Source: Fallopia convolvulus
Lineage: Eukaryota > Streptophyta > Magnoliopsida > Caryophyllales > Polygonaceae
Length of the DNA: 64,000 bases
NCBI GenBank assembly: GCA_964016875.1
Contig: OZ024721.1
Coordinates: 40,916,210 to 40,980,209 of the forward strand
Reading direction: 5' to 3'
Shown here: positions 11,701 through 23,032 of the stretch, piece by piece
How the letters are laid out: each line of letters starts with the position of its first letter
Position numbering within the stretch: position 1 is the first letter of the stretch
Translations under genes and position numbers: made by a program
The notes under the pieces: generated by a model
What the model was told of the DNA's origin: nothing
Database searches by the model: none
What the model saw: the letters and a program-made list of their open reading frames with translations, nothing else

Positions 11701-13887
11701 CTTTTTTGTTTCTTAGGGGTGATGGGGTTGAGAAGTTGTGTGAAACATGGTGAACCCTGAACCAAGAAATTATTTTTGATCACTTGTGTGTAACATCTTA
11801 GTGTTTCAGTTCCTGCTGTTCCACTTTCAGAAACCTTAAGTGTGTTATAGGCCCAATCAGGAACAAAATATAAACGACTATGCTGCATATTTCAGCTATG
11901 GGTGTCAAAATAAAGTGCAAAACTTGCCTTGTTATTCTTGCACTTGCTTTTTTTTTATTTAAAAAAAAACACAGAAAACCTGAAGCACGTTTATATGTGA
12001 GGCTGCGATTTTTTCAATATCACATCAATATGCTGAATGGAGGCTGATAGAGTTAGGTGCACTTATGAATGGCTGAAGTACTAAGCTACCATAAGCGTAC
12101 ATGGGGCTTACCAGCTTGACAATTTTCCATGATATTGTTTTCCTACCTTTAATATATCCCAACATAAAAATCTCATTTCTTAACTATATTATAAATAGAT
12201 TAGGTCATCACAACTTTGGTGACTGTTGTGTACAGAATTCTACCACTAATTTATCAGGTTCCTAATTTATGATCTTCAATCATTTTTACCAGGTAGCTAA
12301 GGAAGCCTCTGACATGGTTCTAGCTGATGATAATTTCAGCACTATAGTGGCTGCTGTGTCTGAAGGTCGGTCAATCTACAACAACATGAAGGCATTTATC
12401 AGGTATCTCTCTCCATCTCACTGCCCATCAGCAATTACTTCCTTGTTTACCCCCTGTATTTGCAATTTTTCTTTGTCTAGATGGTATCATTAGTCAAGGG
12501 TTTGTATTTCTTTTTGCCTTATTTCTTGTTCCTATTAACTAGTTCAGAATAAGGGTCTCAATTTATTTTCTACTATCTTGTCACCTTACTGTCCTTGCTT
12601 TTGTTACTTAAATGCAATGTAACTTGTACCTAGAGGGTTCTATAATGAAGTTTTCTAATTTCCATTGGAGTTTGGTTACTTGATTGATTGGATTTAGCTT
12701 TCTCTAATTCCCATATTATATGATCTAGGTACATGATTTCCTCAAATATTGGTGAGGTCGCTTGCATCTTCCTCACTGCTGCTCTAGGAATTCCAGAAGG
12801 CCTTATCCCCGTTCAGCTTTTGTGGGTTAATTTGGTCACTGATGGTCCCCCAGCAACTGCTTTGGGTTTCAATCCTCCGGACAAGGATATAATGAAAAAA
12901 CCTCCTCGTAGGAGTGATGACTCATTGATCAGCTCTTGGATTCTGTTCCGTTACCTGGTAAGATAAATCTCTTGTTCTAGTGTTAGAACCCAAAAAAAAG
13001 GATGGAAAATCTAAAAGCAACCATCCCTCTTTTCAACCAATATTTAGGAAACCTCAAATGTAATATATTTCATTCATTGGTTCGAAGTACAATCCGAGCA
13101 TCCTCCTTGTATAGCAGATAAACAAACAAATAGCAGGAAGTGGGGAAAAACCCTGAAAATTAGAAAGTGAGATTATGAAAAATTAAAGAAATCAACTAGA
13201 AAACGAAAATGAAGATAGTATGATTCCGTTTATTCACCATTGAGGAAGAAAGAGGTAGCAAGTTGAGTAATTTGCAGATTTCTTTTTAATTTTTTTTTCT
13301 TCTGAATGTAGGTAATTGGGATGTATGTTGGTCTAGCAACAGTTGGAATCTTCATCATATGGTACACCAACAGCTCATTCTTCGGCATTGATCTAAGCCA
13401 AGATGGCCACTCCCTCATCACGTACTCCCAACTAGCAAACTGGGGCCAATGCTCTACATGGCAAAACTTCACGGTCTCTCCTTTCACAGCTGGATCCCAA
13501 GTATTCAACTTTGATGCAAACCCTTGTGACTACTTCCAGACTGGAAAGATCAAAGCCATGACCCTCTCACTCTCGGTCCTAGTCGCCATTGAAATGTTCA
13601 ACTCCCTAAACGCCCTCTCAGAAGACGGTAGCCTTTTGTCAATGCCCCCATGGGTCAACCCTTGGCTGCTTCTGGCCATGTCCATCTCATTCGGTTTGCA
13701 TTTCTTGATCCTATACGTGCCGTTCCTTGCTCAGGTGTTTGGCATCGTTCCTCTGAGTTTGAACGAGTGGCTCTTGGTTCTCCTTGTGGCTTTACCGGTA
13801 ATCTTGATAGACGAAGTTCTCAAGTTCGTTGGAAGATGCACTTCTACCAAGGTAGAGGAGAGAGTTGCGAGGCCAAAGGCGGAGTAA
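8709..13887 (+). CDS. ECA1-like: ER-type (P2A) Ca2+-transporting ATPase, ECA1/ECA4-like
   Basis: This P-type pump moves Ca2+ (and, in known plant relatives, Mn2+) from the cytosol into the endomembrane lumen. Coding exons are 8709-10124, 10290-10359, 10454-10575, 10724-11005, 11130-11507, 12293-12402, 12729-12957 and 13312-13887. They join to exactly 1060 codons plus stop, close to the 1061 residues of Arabidopsis ECA1. All introns are GT-AG. Key motifs are TGES of the actuator (206-209), IPEGLP in membrane helix 4 with a Ca2+-ligand glutamate (E342), the phosphorylation motif DKTGT with catalytic D384, MVITGDN and TGDGVNDAP in the P domain, NIGEV in helix 5 and NLVTDGPPA in helix 6. No long calmodulin-binding N-terminal extension is present, which separates it from the ACA group. 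The tail ends RPKAE, a variant of the lysine-based ER retrieval tail. It converges on the CCT gene, and the copy looks intact. Confidence 0.96.
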
Positions 13888-14521
13888 GAAAGCAGAAGAT
13901 GGGCGGTGTGTTGGGGAGGTGGTTTCTTCTGGTAACTGAATTATTTTTGACGTTTGAACTACTCGGAAAGAAAAACTGTATTAAGTATCGGACGAATATT
14001 TTTCAGTTTAGTCCGGGGATAATGCAACCTTGCTATGCGAAAAGTAGCACTGAAGGTTAGATTGTCATAGGCTTTAATCTGCTTGTTTTAACATTTAGAC
14101 ATAACTCGATATGGTTTTCTATTAGTATTCATTCATTTGCTCGTATGATGTGCCTTTACAAATTACAAGGGTGTTTCGGTGGCGAGTTCTTTTTTTTTTT
14201 CCCTTGTGTGTGTGTGTGACTCACTCGCGCAGTGTGAATTCCACAACATGGGCTTTTATTTTGAATTGAACTTGCAGAACCCATGAAGCCCAAATCTACT
14301 TGGGGGTCTTAAGAAGTTGCTGAATAATCTATAAGTCGAAATTGCTTTGCATTCTGCAAGCAATTGACAAAAACATGAGAAAAAAGGTAAAAAAAAAAAT
14401 CTCTAGGTGATTTCTTTCATCAGCTAACTTCTCCAATGGTTCCATTACAAGTAGCAATTCAGAAAACTGAAGGCTTTCGAATTCTTTATGTTATGTCATC
14501 TATGCACAATCCTCCTACAGA
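13888..14521. other. Convergent 3' regions of the calcium-pump and CCT genes
   Basis: This stretch holds the 3' untranslated regions of two tail-to-tail genes. A short GT microsatellite lies at about 14203-14218. No further gene is seen. Confidence 0.5.
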
Positions 14522-15337
14522 TTAATTTTGGGAAGGGAATGGGTAATCCAGGAGATTGATCCAGCCATCCTCTTCACAATCAGTATATTGGTCATTCAAC
14601 AGATTATTGTCATAGCTAGTTTTGTCTTGTATTGTTGATGTCTCCTCATCCCTCACGAATCGCCCTTTGGATCTCCTTCTTCTGTCTGCTAATATCTTTC
14701 TGCATTCATACTGAGAAATTTGTTTTTTTTTTTCGCATTATTCAGTACAGTCTTGATAACCATGAAATAGGATTTTTTTTTATTTTTATAATCACAGAAG
14801 TGTAACAAGGAACCTGAATTTTCTTCTTGAAGTTCCTGAGATTCCTCTTGTTTCTGTACCTCTCTATCCTCTCCCTCTTTTCCTCTGGACTGTACCTACT
14901 CACCTTTATCATCCCTTCAATTATCATGCTGTTTTCCTTCACAAAAAAACAAAAATTGGTAGCAAATGAAACTAGGAAAATCTGAACCAGCAGGTGAGGT
15001 GGAAGTTTTTGTTCCTTACCATTAGATCACCAGCACTATGGACTCTCCGAACAGCGCCATCTTCAGAGGCACCCTTGTAAAGAGAGTGACAACTTATACT
15101 TCTCCGGAGTAAATGTTTGAGAGTGTTGCTGCTGTGACTTGCTAATGAGTTACTGCAAGGAGATGATCCAACATAGCTAGTACACCCACTTCCACTACTA
15201 CAATAAGTTCCACATCCCATCAAATTCGAAGCTTCAGCCTCCGTCTTCATGCCATTGGATAAAAATTCGAGCTCGGTTGGATCAAAGGCAGGTTGAGAGA
15301 AGCCGAATCCGTTTTCATTTGTCATACTACTATACAT
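14522..15337 (-). CDS. CCT-motif family protein (small, no B-box)
   Basis: This is a nuclear regulator of the plant CCT-motif group (CO, CO-like, TOC1). The CCT motif mediates DNA-complex formation and nuclear entry. Exons on the minus strand run 15337-15020, 14936-14814 and 14710-14522. All are in phase 0 and give 209 residues. The CCT motif spans about residues 119-168 across exons 2 and 3, with RYSPEEKRERIERYR, KRNLRNFKKKI, then CRKILADRRRR and KGRFVR. Upstream, SCHSLYKG and VRRVHSAGDL match a short conserved block of the B-box-lacking CMF clade. No zinc-finger B-box or receiver domain is seen. The exon-2 donor is GTTCC, weaker than usual, but it is required to join the CCT motif. Specific target genes cannot be inferred. 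Confidence 0.85.
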
Positions 15338-17755
15338 GGGAGCTGTACGCTTATTATGGGTTTGCAGGGAGTTTCAGTCTGTCCTGAGCTGTGTTTTGTG
15401 AATGAAGGAAAGTTTCTGGCTTTGGATTGCTTTGAACTCAGAAAGGAGAAAGATGGTGGTTGTATTTATGGACAGTTAGCTAGGCTTCTTGGAATATCTA
15501 TCTCAAGGAATAAGATTATACCAAAGCATGCAGGCCTGTATAACTAACTGTATTGGCAGAGAACCACTAAGAAGTGTCACTTTTTAAGTTTTGCCATTTC
15601 AAATTGGGCAAAATGGCCTAAAATAACTAAACATTAAAGTTGATATTGAGGTGGACTGCCATTGAAAAGAGCCTTTGCCTTGCATCACATCTATATTAAA
15701 AAGAGGCAACCAATACAGAAAAAGTTGAAAAGTTTAGGGGGCTAATAGTGCAATTTACCCTATTTCAATTGGTCTTAGCCCCCCTGCATCTTTGCTTCTA
15801 TTTGTCACTCTCACATTTTTACAGTATCCAGTGCAACAATGCCCAACTTTTAGTACAATCCCATGAGATGTATTTTTAGTACAATCTAGCTGCTGTAAAC
15901 TTTTAGGATGGGAGAGAATTGGAAACTAGATTTCTTCTCTCGACTTATAAGGGTGTGTTTGCATAAAATTCCGATAAGATAGTTTTAGTTGGTCGAGGTA
16001 AGTAACTAACTTGCTCTCAGCATTTAGCTAACTTGAATCAGCTGGGTCTATACTTGAATCATATGTCAAGATAGTAATTAATATCAATCATCATCATCTT
16101 TTTTACTCCCTTTCACTATTATGAGATTATTCATGAACTTGCTCTTGGAGTTGACATTCCAAGTGATGCCAAAAAATGCGGAACAAGTTTAAAATCCGAA
16201 TATTTAAAGTGAATGAAAGGATGGATGTATATACCTTCAATACTACCACCACTTGAGAGTTGAGATAGTGGCAGTCACACCAGACAAAAAGACTCAATAG
16301 CTTCCTTGTAGAGTAATTTTGTCTAGTTAAGCCAATTTTTTTTGAATCATAACCATATTAAACCAAACCAAAATTGATCACAATTATATCCTGGAGGATT
16401 GAAAATTTTGATTGGGCCTCTTCCTATTGTTGTGGCCCAAGATGTCATTTTCATCGGCCTTTAGTGTTGTTTTTGCTATAAATCCAGAGTGCCCACCTTC
16501 CATTACAAGGATTGATGTGATTTGATGAGCATCTCAACTTACAAAAAGCATTACTAAAAGGTCTACCAAGTGAATGGGGCAACTCAACTTAACCCTCACA
16601 AAAAGGATTTAATTTTTTATACTTGAAATGTTCTGAATCGCAGAAGAAAACAAATAGCTTTGTTTGCCTCTTATCCTTTCTTAAAATGGCAAATGATTGG
16701 AAAAGCTAGCAAATTCCCCCAAACTAGGGTGGTCCTGATTTTATCTGTTGATTTTATCTTAGGATTGCCAACTGTGTGGGAGGGAGGTTTTAAGTCACTT
16801 CAGAGTTGCACAATTGTAGCTAGCTAGCTAGCTACCTGTACACAATTCTTTTGGCAGTAAGATTAATCTCCATTGAGACTATGGGTTTCAATTTGTATGA
16901 AAAAACAAAATCATTATTACAATGACAAAATATGTCAATATGCAGACAGATAGATTAGTTATTTATTTGCTTTTTGATGAAGTTGACAAAATATATACGT
17001 ATTATTTAATTTCATAGAAACATATCTCACTTTATAATTTCATCTTTGATAGTGATACGAGTGAATCAGGTGCAAGAACTAAGTTTTGAGATTCAGCTCA
17101 AAAAGACACTGGAACTTCATTTAGGATGGTTGCATCTCAGAAGATGCTGAACTGGAGTTATTCATTTTGGGTTATGGCCAGGCAGAAGAAGTCAAAAGCT
17201 TGAATTAAAGAAAGGGGAATGTTGTGTCATGTAATAGTGAAATTTGGTTGCTTTGGCTTCAATATGCATTTTACTACCAAAAGCTCTGAAACAGGACCTC
17301 ATGCTTTTTTAAGATTGGCTGCAGTTATCATGTGAAACCCAGATAGGCTTCTCTGACCAGCAATCAATTTCATTTTCTACCCTTTCTTTTTCTTTTTCTT
17401 TTTTTTCCTCTTTAACATACAATTAATATCTCTAGCAACACAAGTATGAATAATAACTATATATGGATGGTGGGTTCTTAAGAAATGAATGTGTATTTAA
17501 GGATAATTTAATCAAGAGGCATGGAGACCCCCACTTTCTTTCAGATGATTTTCATCAAAAAAAAAAAAAAGAAGGAGAAGAAGAAAAATGATTTCTTCAT
17601 ATATCCCAATTAGAGAAAATAATATACATGTATGGGAGAGATTAACCTCATTCAAGGGGTAATTAATTAACAGTAACATTAAACATGGGTTTAGCACTGT
17701 GATCATGCTTTTGCTTTGGCCGTCCAAGGATCTTGTAGGAGGAGTATGGGAGAGA
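15338..17755. other. Intergenic DNA upstream of the CCT gene
   Basis: About 2.4 kb without a convincing gene. The part next to 15338 is the leader and promoter of the minus-strand CCT gene. A run of overlapping TAGC repeats (about 16819-16834), a pyrimidine tract near 17378-17410 and a poly-A run near 17556-17570 are the only notable features. It ends at the target duplication of the large MULE. Confidence 0.45.
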
Positions 17756-17934
17756 TTACACATCGCTCGGGATTTTTGCACACCATTTTTTAGCTTATTG
17801 CACCACGGCACAATAAAGCGTAACAATTTCACGGCACAAGGTGCCGTAACATTAAAAAGTATTAAAATATTCCATTTTAGGGTATTTTTAAAAAAAACTG
17901 CGTAATATCACGCGTTCTAGTGCCGTGACACAAC

Positions 17935-18090
17935 TGGGCCAGAATTGGGCTGGCCAGATTGGGCCCAGCCCACACCAAATCTCACGGCACCAGGTGCAGT
18001 GATCTCACGGCACCAGATGCAGTGATCTCACGGCACCAGGTGCAGTGAGATCTGGTGTGGGCTGGGCCCAATTCTGGCCAGATTGGGCCC
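17935..18090. repeat. Subterminal hairpin with three 23-bp tandem units in the MULE
   Basis: Three adjacent 23-bp units beginning ATCTCACGGCACCAG lie at 17979-18001, 18002-18024 and 18025-18047. They are flanked by long inverted arms: CCAGAATTGGGC and GGGCCCAGCCCACACCA on the left, then TGGTGTGGGCTGGGCCC and AATTCTGG on the right. Similar CACGGCA motifs recur at the other end (about 22670-22800). Such subterminal arrays are commonly transposase-binding sites; that role is inferred here. Confidence 0.75.
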
Positions 18091-18271
18091 AGTTGTGTAT
18101 ATCAACGGCTATAAATATCACGCTATTACGTGCCGTGAAAAATATGACCGTTGGACAACGGTCAAATTTATCCCTATATAAACCCCCTTTCTTTCCACCA
18201 TTTTTCCTACAAACCTCTTCTCAATCTTCCTCTTCCACTTTTATCATTTACAAAAATTATATTTTTTTACA

Positions 18272-20224
18272 ATGTCTTATGGTGGAGAAGAAGAAGGTCG
18301 ATATCACTCATATGATGGAGGAGAAGAAGTAGATGAACAAGAAGAATCGTTTGACCCGAGCAATTTTTTACCGGTACGTACGTTTATATTTGAAATCATT
18401 TTAGAATTCGATATAATTATTTAGTATTAAAATTTAAGAAATTGTATAGAAAGTTATTTAGATTCATTATATCTGTTAGATTTAAATAAGTAATATGAAA
18501 TCGTTTAATATAGTTATAATATAGTAGAATTGTTTATATTTGAAATCGCTTTAGAATTCGATATTATTATTTAGAGTTAAAATTTAAGAAATTGTATAGA
18601 AAATTATTTCGATTCATTATATTTGTTATAATCAAATAAGTAATAGGAAATCGTTTAATATAGTTATAATCTAGTAGAGTTGTTTATATTTGAAATAGTT
18701 TTAGAATTAAATTTAAGAAATTGTAGAAAGTTATTTCAATTCATTATATTTGTTAGAATCTACTAAGTAATAGGAAATAGTTTAATATTTTTATAATCTA
18801 GTAGAATTGTTTAGTCGAAGTTGTTACAATTGTTTATGACGTTTTCCATTCGATATCATCTTAAGAAGTTAAATTAATAATATATAATTGTTTAGGGTTA
18901 TGTGAAATTTATTAGAAACAAAAATGTGATGGAATTTTGTATGTGTAGCCATATGGTACAGATTTCACAAGTGATTTTACCACGGAACAATCGTGGGATG
19001 ATAGAGATGAGTTGATTAAGTGGGTTAGGCAAACCGGTCGAGATAGGATGATGATTTTGCTCATTTCAAACTCAAATGAAAATTGTGTGAATCTAAGATG
19101 TGAGCATTACGGGAAGTCTAGATCGAAAAAGAAAATAGGGGGGTCAAGGAAGTGCAACTGTCCATTTAAGTTGGTTGGACGCCGATCAAGGTATAATCGA
19201 AAATGGACTTTGGAGGTGAAGTTCGGCATGCACAACCATGAGCTTTGTACGAATTTCCTTGGACACCCGTATGCTGGCCGATTGACCCTGACGGAACAGG
19301 ATATGATCATCAATGCTTCCGGATTATTCTTGAGCCCGAAGGCTATTTCAACTATGTTGGTGTCTGCTAACCCTCAAAATGTGACGTCAAGGAAACAAAT
19401 ATCGAACTTCAAGCAGAAAATATTAGTGGCAGACCGTGGTAAGTTGACGGTGTATCAGTGGACGCTACAGTTTATGCAAAAGCAGGGTTATAGAGTTCGG
19501 ACAGCAACTCTCCCAGCTTCCGATGAGTTAGATATCCTATTCTTTGTCCACCCGACGTCACAACACTTGATGAAGAAGTTTCCTTATCTCGTTGTTATGG
19601 ACGCTACATACAAGACAAACAGGTATGTTGTAATTTAGTGTTTTGTCCCATTTGACGTTTGTGTTCAAATCTTTTTTTGATGTGCTATAATAGTTTATTC
19701 TAATTTATAGGTATAACATGTTCATGTTGGAGATGGTTGGCATGACGTGCACAAACCTGACGTTTAACATCGGGTTTGCATTTGTGTCCAAGGAAGACAC
19801 TCCACATTTTACATGGGTTTTAAAGCATTTGAGGAGATTGTACGAGGAGATAGGTGAAATGCCAACGGCCATTGTGACGGATCGAGATCAAGCCCTCATA
19901 AATGCAATCCACGCGGTTTTCACCGAAGACGAGGTGATACATTTGTTATGTTGGGTGCATATTAGAGCAAACATAAAAGCATATGCGCTTGACATCCTAA
20001 AAGACGACGGCCCAACTCAAGCGTTTGCGGATCGATGTTGGGGATTATTCATGTCAACCACCAAGGAGAGCTACGAAGCAAAACGAGCAGAAATCTTGAA
20101 GAACTGGCATTCGGGGCTAGTCGGCTACGTGGACAAGACTTGGCTTAGGCCATTTAAGAAGAACATAGTGAGAGCTTGGACCGACAATCGACTTCATTTC
20201 TTCACTAGAACGACAAACAGGTAA
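18272..20224 (+). pseudogene. MULE transposase (FAR1/MuDR type), C-terminally incomplete
   Basis: The protein would bind the element ends and catalyse cut-and-paste transposition. Exons are 18272-18373, 18949-19622 and 19711-20224, with GT-AG junctions and a continuous frame. A short acidic leader is followed by a WRKY/GCM1-like zinc-binding region (Cys85 in RCEHYG, KCNCPFK, then HNHEL). The MULE catalytic core has the first Asp in VMDATYKTN (D252), the second in VTDRDQAL (D316), and the LLCWVHIRANIK block that follows. The frame closes with TAA right after TTNR, where family members normally continue with the third acidic residue region and a SWIM finger. That tail is missing. The stop lies inside a GTAAAT sequence that could once have been a donor site. 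It is probably non-functional in cis. Confidence 0.85.
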
Positions 20225-20236
20225 ATTTCTCATCTT

Positions 20237-20640
20237 ATGCTAGAGCTAAAGGACGTAAAATTTATAAAACCGCGTGTAAGGAAGAAGAAAGCGGCCGGCA
20301 AAGGACGTGCCAAAATTCCTGCAGAGACGGAGGACGTGATCTACATGGGAGTTCACTTTGGGGTCCGAGCCATTGATGTCTTTATGTACTCTTTCATCGA
20401 TGGGGTTAGAGATGTCCTCCCGGATGGGAATTGTGGGTATCGGGCCCTTGCATCCATCTTGGATTGGGAAGAGGGAGATTTCCATAAAATGAGGAGGTGC
20501 TTGGGGGCCGAGTTGGTCCGAAATCGAGGAATATATGAAGCCGCATCTGTGTTCACACCACTGGAGGAGTTGATCCCAAAAGTGAACTATGTCGGAAGCC
20601 CTTGTTCATACGAACATTGGATGGAGATGCCCATCATGGA
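20237..20640 (+). pseudogene. OTU-like cysteine protease domain, truncated, within the MULE
   Basis: The frame from 20237 has a basic linker (PRVRKKKAAGKGR) and then an OTU-type core. The catalytic block is LPDGNCGYRALA near 20419-20454, with Asp and the nucleophile Cys in the classical D-G-N-C order. OTU proteins remove ubiquitin-like modifiers. The alignable sequence stops at about EHWMEMPIM (20617-20637), before the catalytic His expected further on. Beyond that point the frame runs into a palindrome and then reads the antisense of the convergent gene. It may originally have been the C-terminal half of the transposase protein or a separate gene; the sequence cannot decide. Activity is unlikely. 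Confidence 0.7.
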
Positions 20641-22534
20641 GTGCCGAGGTCGCCCGCACGGGCGACCTCGGCACTCGTCTGCTCCCAAATATCCACCGCG
20701 ACGTGAGAAGCGTAACTCGCAAGTATATCCGTGATCTCCGGGCCTCCACCAAAGACTGTAGCAGGAGAAGCGGGATCCGGTGCATCCTCGGGCTCTGCAT
20801 CTCGTGCGTCCTCGGGCTCCGAATCTCGTGCGTCCTCGGGCTCCGCATCACGAGGCGAAACCTGAGCCTGTGATGCTGCGTCAGGGACCTCGCTGGTCCC
20901 GACGGTGGCAGACGAGGGGGGCTGCGAACCCGCAACTCCTGTAACTGGGGTCGGAGTCGGAGCCGAGATGGGAACCGGGGTCGAAGCCGGAGCCGGGATG
21001 GGAACCGGGGTCGATGTCGCAGTAGCAACAGGATCTATTATGGTAGTCGGGGCGGAAGTCGACGCACTCTCACGGACCATCGCGTCGAACTCCTCCATCA
21101 AGTCCCTATCGGTAGGCTGGGCGTCGAACTCGCGCTCCTTCCTCTTCAATCCGGCCGCCAAGGCCGCTTGCACGGCCTAAATTTATAGACGGAATTTAAT
21201 TATACGATTGTTTCCAATTCTATTTTTTTATAAAGTTTTAAACATCTTTGTATGAATAATTTCCAATTATTATAATCAATTGATGATTATAATAATTGGA
21301 AATTATCTAATTGTAAGATATTGATTTTTTTAAGATATTGTAATTATTATAATCATTCATATTCTAGTTATGGTGAGATATTGATTTTTTAAACAATTTT
21401 ATTTCTATTTTTTAAATAGAAATTATCTATTGATTTTTTGTTTTATAATTTAACATAGTTTATTAGTCGAAATCGGCTCCACAGTCTTTAGTCTTAACTA
21501 ATATTTTTAACGGAACCTTATTTTCTTAATTACTATAAATAATTTCTTGTTATTTGGTAGAATATACAAAATTATTTATAATCATAACTATGAACGATTT
21601 CAAATAGTAAAAAATTACGTAAAAAAATATTATCAATTCATATAATAATGCTAAAAAAATATAAATATATCCAATTGTAAATATTAATCACTAAAACATG
21701 AATTAAACCATTAATAATATCAAATTAAATAATAAAATTAAAAAACGTACCGATAGCTATAAACGAATTCGAATCATAAACAATGACATAAAATAATACT
21801 AATTTATTCCTAATTGAGCAATATAAAATCCACAATGTAAATTACTAACCGCTAAAAATTAAACTATTTATTTAATTATTTTGACCTAATTTATGACTAG
21901 TTATATGACCTAATAATTTATTATAGATTGCATAAACTACATTACATAAACTAAATTTGACATTTAAACAATTTCTAATTGGACAATGCTAAACACTAAA
22001 ATATAAAATAAACGTTTGATAATACGAAATTAAATAATAAAATAGAAAACATACCGATAGCGACGGTCCGACTCTTCCTCCCGACGGGCCCGTAATCGGC
22101 GTCGGAGTAACCGACGGGACCGCACCCCTATGTCCAGATCGAGCGGGCCCCACCACCACCTGGGACCCGGACCCTGCTGCTGCAATCGCTGCCTCCACCG
22201 GCGGATCTGTACCTCGCCGCCCACCGGCCGCACGCCCGGCCGCTCGCCCGGCTCCACGACCGGCTCGCCCGGCTCCTCGCCCGGCTCGCCCGGCTCCTCG
22301 CCCGGCTCCTCGCTCGATTCCACGCCCGACCGCTACGCCCTCTCCGGTCGCAACGCCCGGTCCGGCCGCTCCCCCCGCAACGCTGGTTTGCCCAGCCCCT
22401 CTACCCGCCGGATCTTGAACGTGAAGATCGGTGCCCCTTCCTCCGACCTGATTTCCGGCACCTGGAACACCACCGACGGAATAGCCACCCGCCCCACCAA
22501 TTTTTCCCCCTTTTCCTTTATTTGCCCTAACCAT
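20634..22534 (-). CDS. MULE-borne second gene: Gly/Arg-rich and Pro/Ala-rich protein of unknown function
   Basis: Two minus-strand exons, 22534-22055 and 21176-20634, are separated by an AT-rich intron with GTATGT donor and TTTAG acceptor. They join in phase 0 to about 340 codons. Residues about 70-110 are GAGR/AGR repeats, encoded by a GC-rich minisatellite at 22220-22330. The second exon has a basic patch (GLKRKERE), 10-residue STPVPIPAPA repeats (30-bp units near 20935-21020) and 8-residue DAEPEDAR repeats (24-bp units near 20785-20860). No known catalytic domain is seen. The C-terminus runs into the palindrome at 20639-20676, so the true end may be lost. Other MULEs carry a second gene, for example mudrB of MuDR or the anti-silencing genes of VANDAL elements. 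Similarity to those is not visible and any such role is a guess. Confidence 0.55.
20639..20676. repeat. Perfect 18-bp palindrome with 2-bp loop at the convergence point
   Basis: The left arm 20639-20656 (GAGTGCCGAGGTCGCCCG) and the right arm 20659-20676 are exact complements separated by CA. The + strand OTU frame and the - strand gene both run through it. Duplicated, inverted sequence at the join suggests a repair scar from an internal deletion. It could also act as a strong hairpin terminator for both transcripts. Confidence 0.9.
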
Positions 22535-23032
22535 TGTGAAGATTATGCCGGAATCTGGGTAACAATCTCTCGAATCGGTAAAATCTCGGGTTGAAGAAGA
22601 TGTCGGGTTGAAGAAGATGGAGTGACGGCGCAGCAGAGCGTTGTTTAACGCTAATTAAACCCTATTGTTCACGGCACGATATGCCGTGACATAGTGCATT
22701 GGGCCGACCCAAATGCAAACACTTTTTAGCCCTCTTGTGCCTAATTTTACTGCACTAAATGCAGTGATTCTACTGCAATAGGTGCCGTGAAAATAGATGG
22801 GCCGGCCCAATTACCAATTTTCAGCCCAATTAGCATTTTTACGCTTTTTGTTGCCGTGATATAAAGCTTTTTGGTGCCGTAAAAGTTAAACGTCACGCAA
22901 AAAAATTAAAACGAGATTAAAAATATCTTATTTTTAAGTTACGGCATAGTATAGCGTGAAAATGTTACGCTTTTATATGCCGTGGTGCAATAAGCTAAAA
23001 AATAGTGTGCAAAAAGGCGTAGCCTTACACAT

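Larger units (their letters stand above)
17764..23024 (+). mobile_element. Mutator-like element with transposase, OTU-protease ORF and a convergent second gene
   Basis: The two ends are inverted copies sharing TTTTTGCACAC and TTTTTTAGCTTATTGCACCA, followed by many CACGGCA/TGCCGTG motifs. An 8-bp TTACACAT (17756-17763 and 23025-23032) flanks the element, and the ninth base differs. Long terminal inverted repeats, a target duplication of this size and a MULE transposase inside make the assignment firm. The + strand carries the transposase (18272-20224) and an OTU-like ORF (20237-20640). The - strand carries a two-exon Gly/Arg- and Pro/Ala-rich gene (22534-20634). The two sets meet at a perfect palindrome (20639-20676). 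The transposase and OTU domain both look C-terminally incomplete, so this copy is probably a deletion derivative. Confidence 0.9.

Noticed and set aside
20221..20250. A short intron joining the transposase to the OTU frame
   Set aside because: A GTAAAT and a nearby TAG would give an intron of about 29 bp, too short for plants. A deletion between the two parts is more likely.
22130..22594. Plus-strand Pro/Ser-rich protein
   Set aside because: It is the antisense shadow of the GAGR-coding exon on the minus strand; GC-rich repeats keep several frames open.
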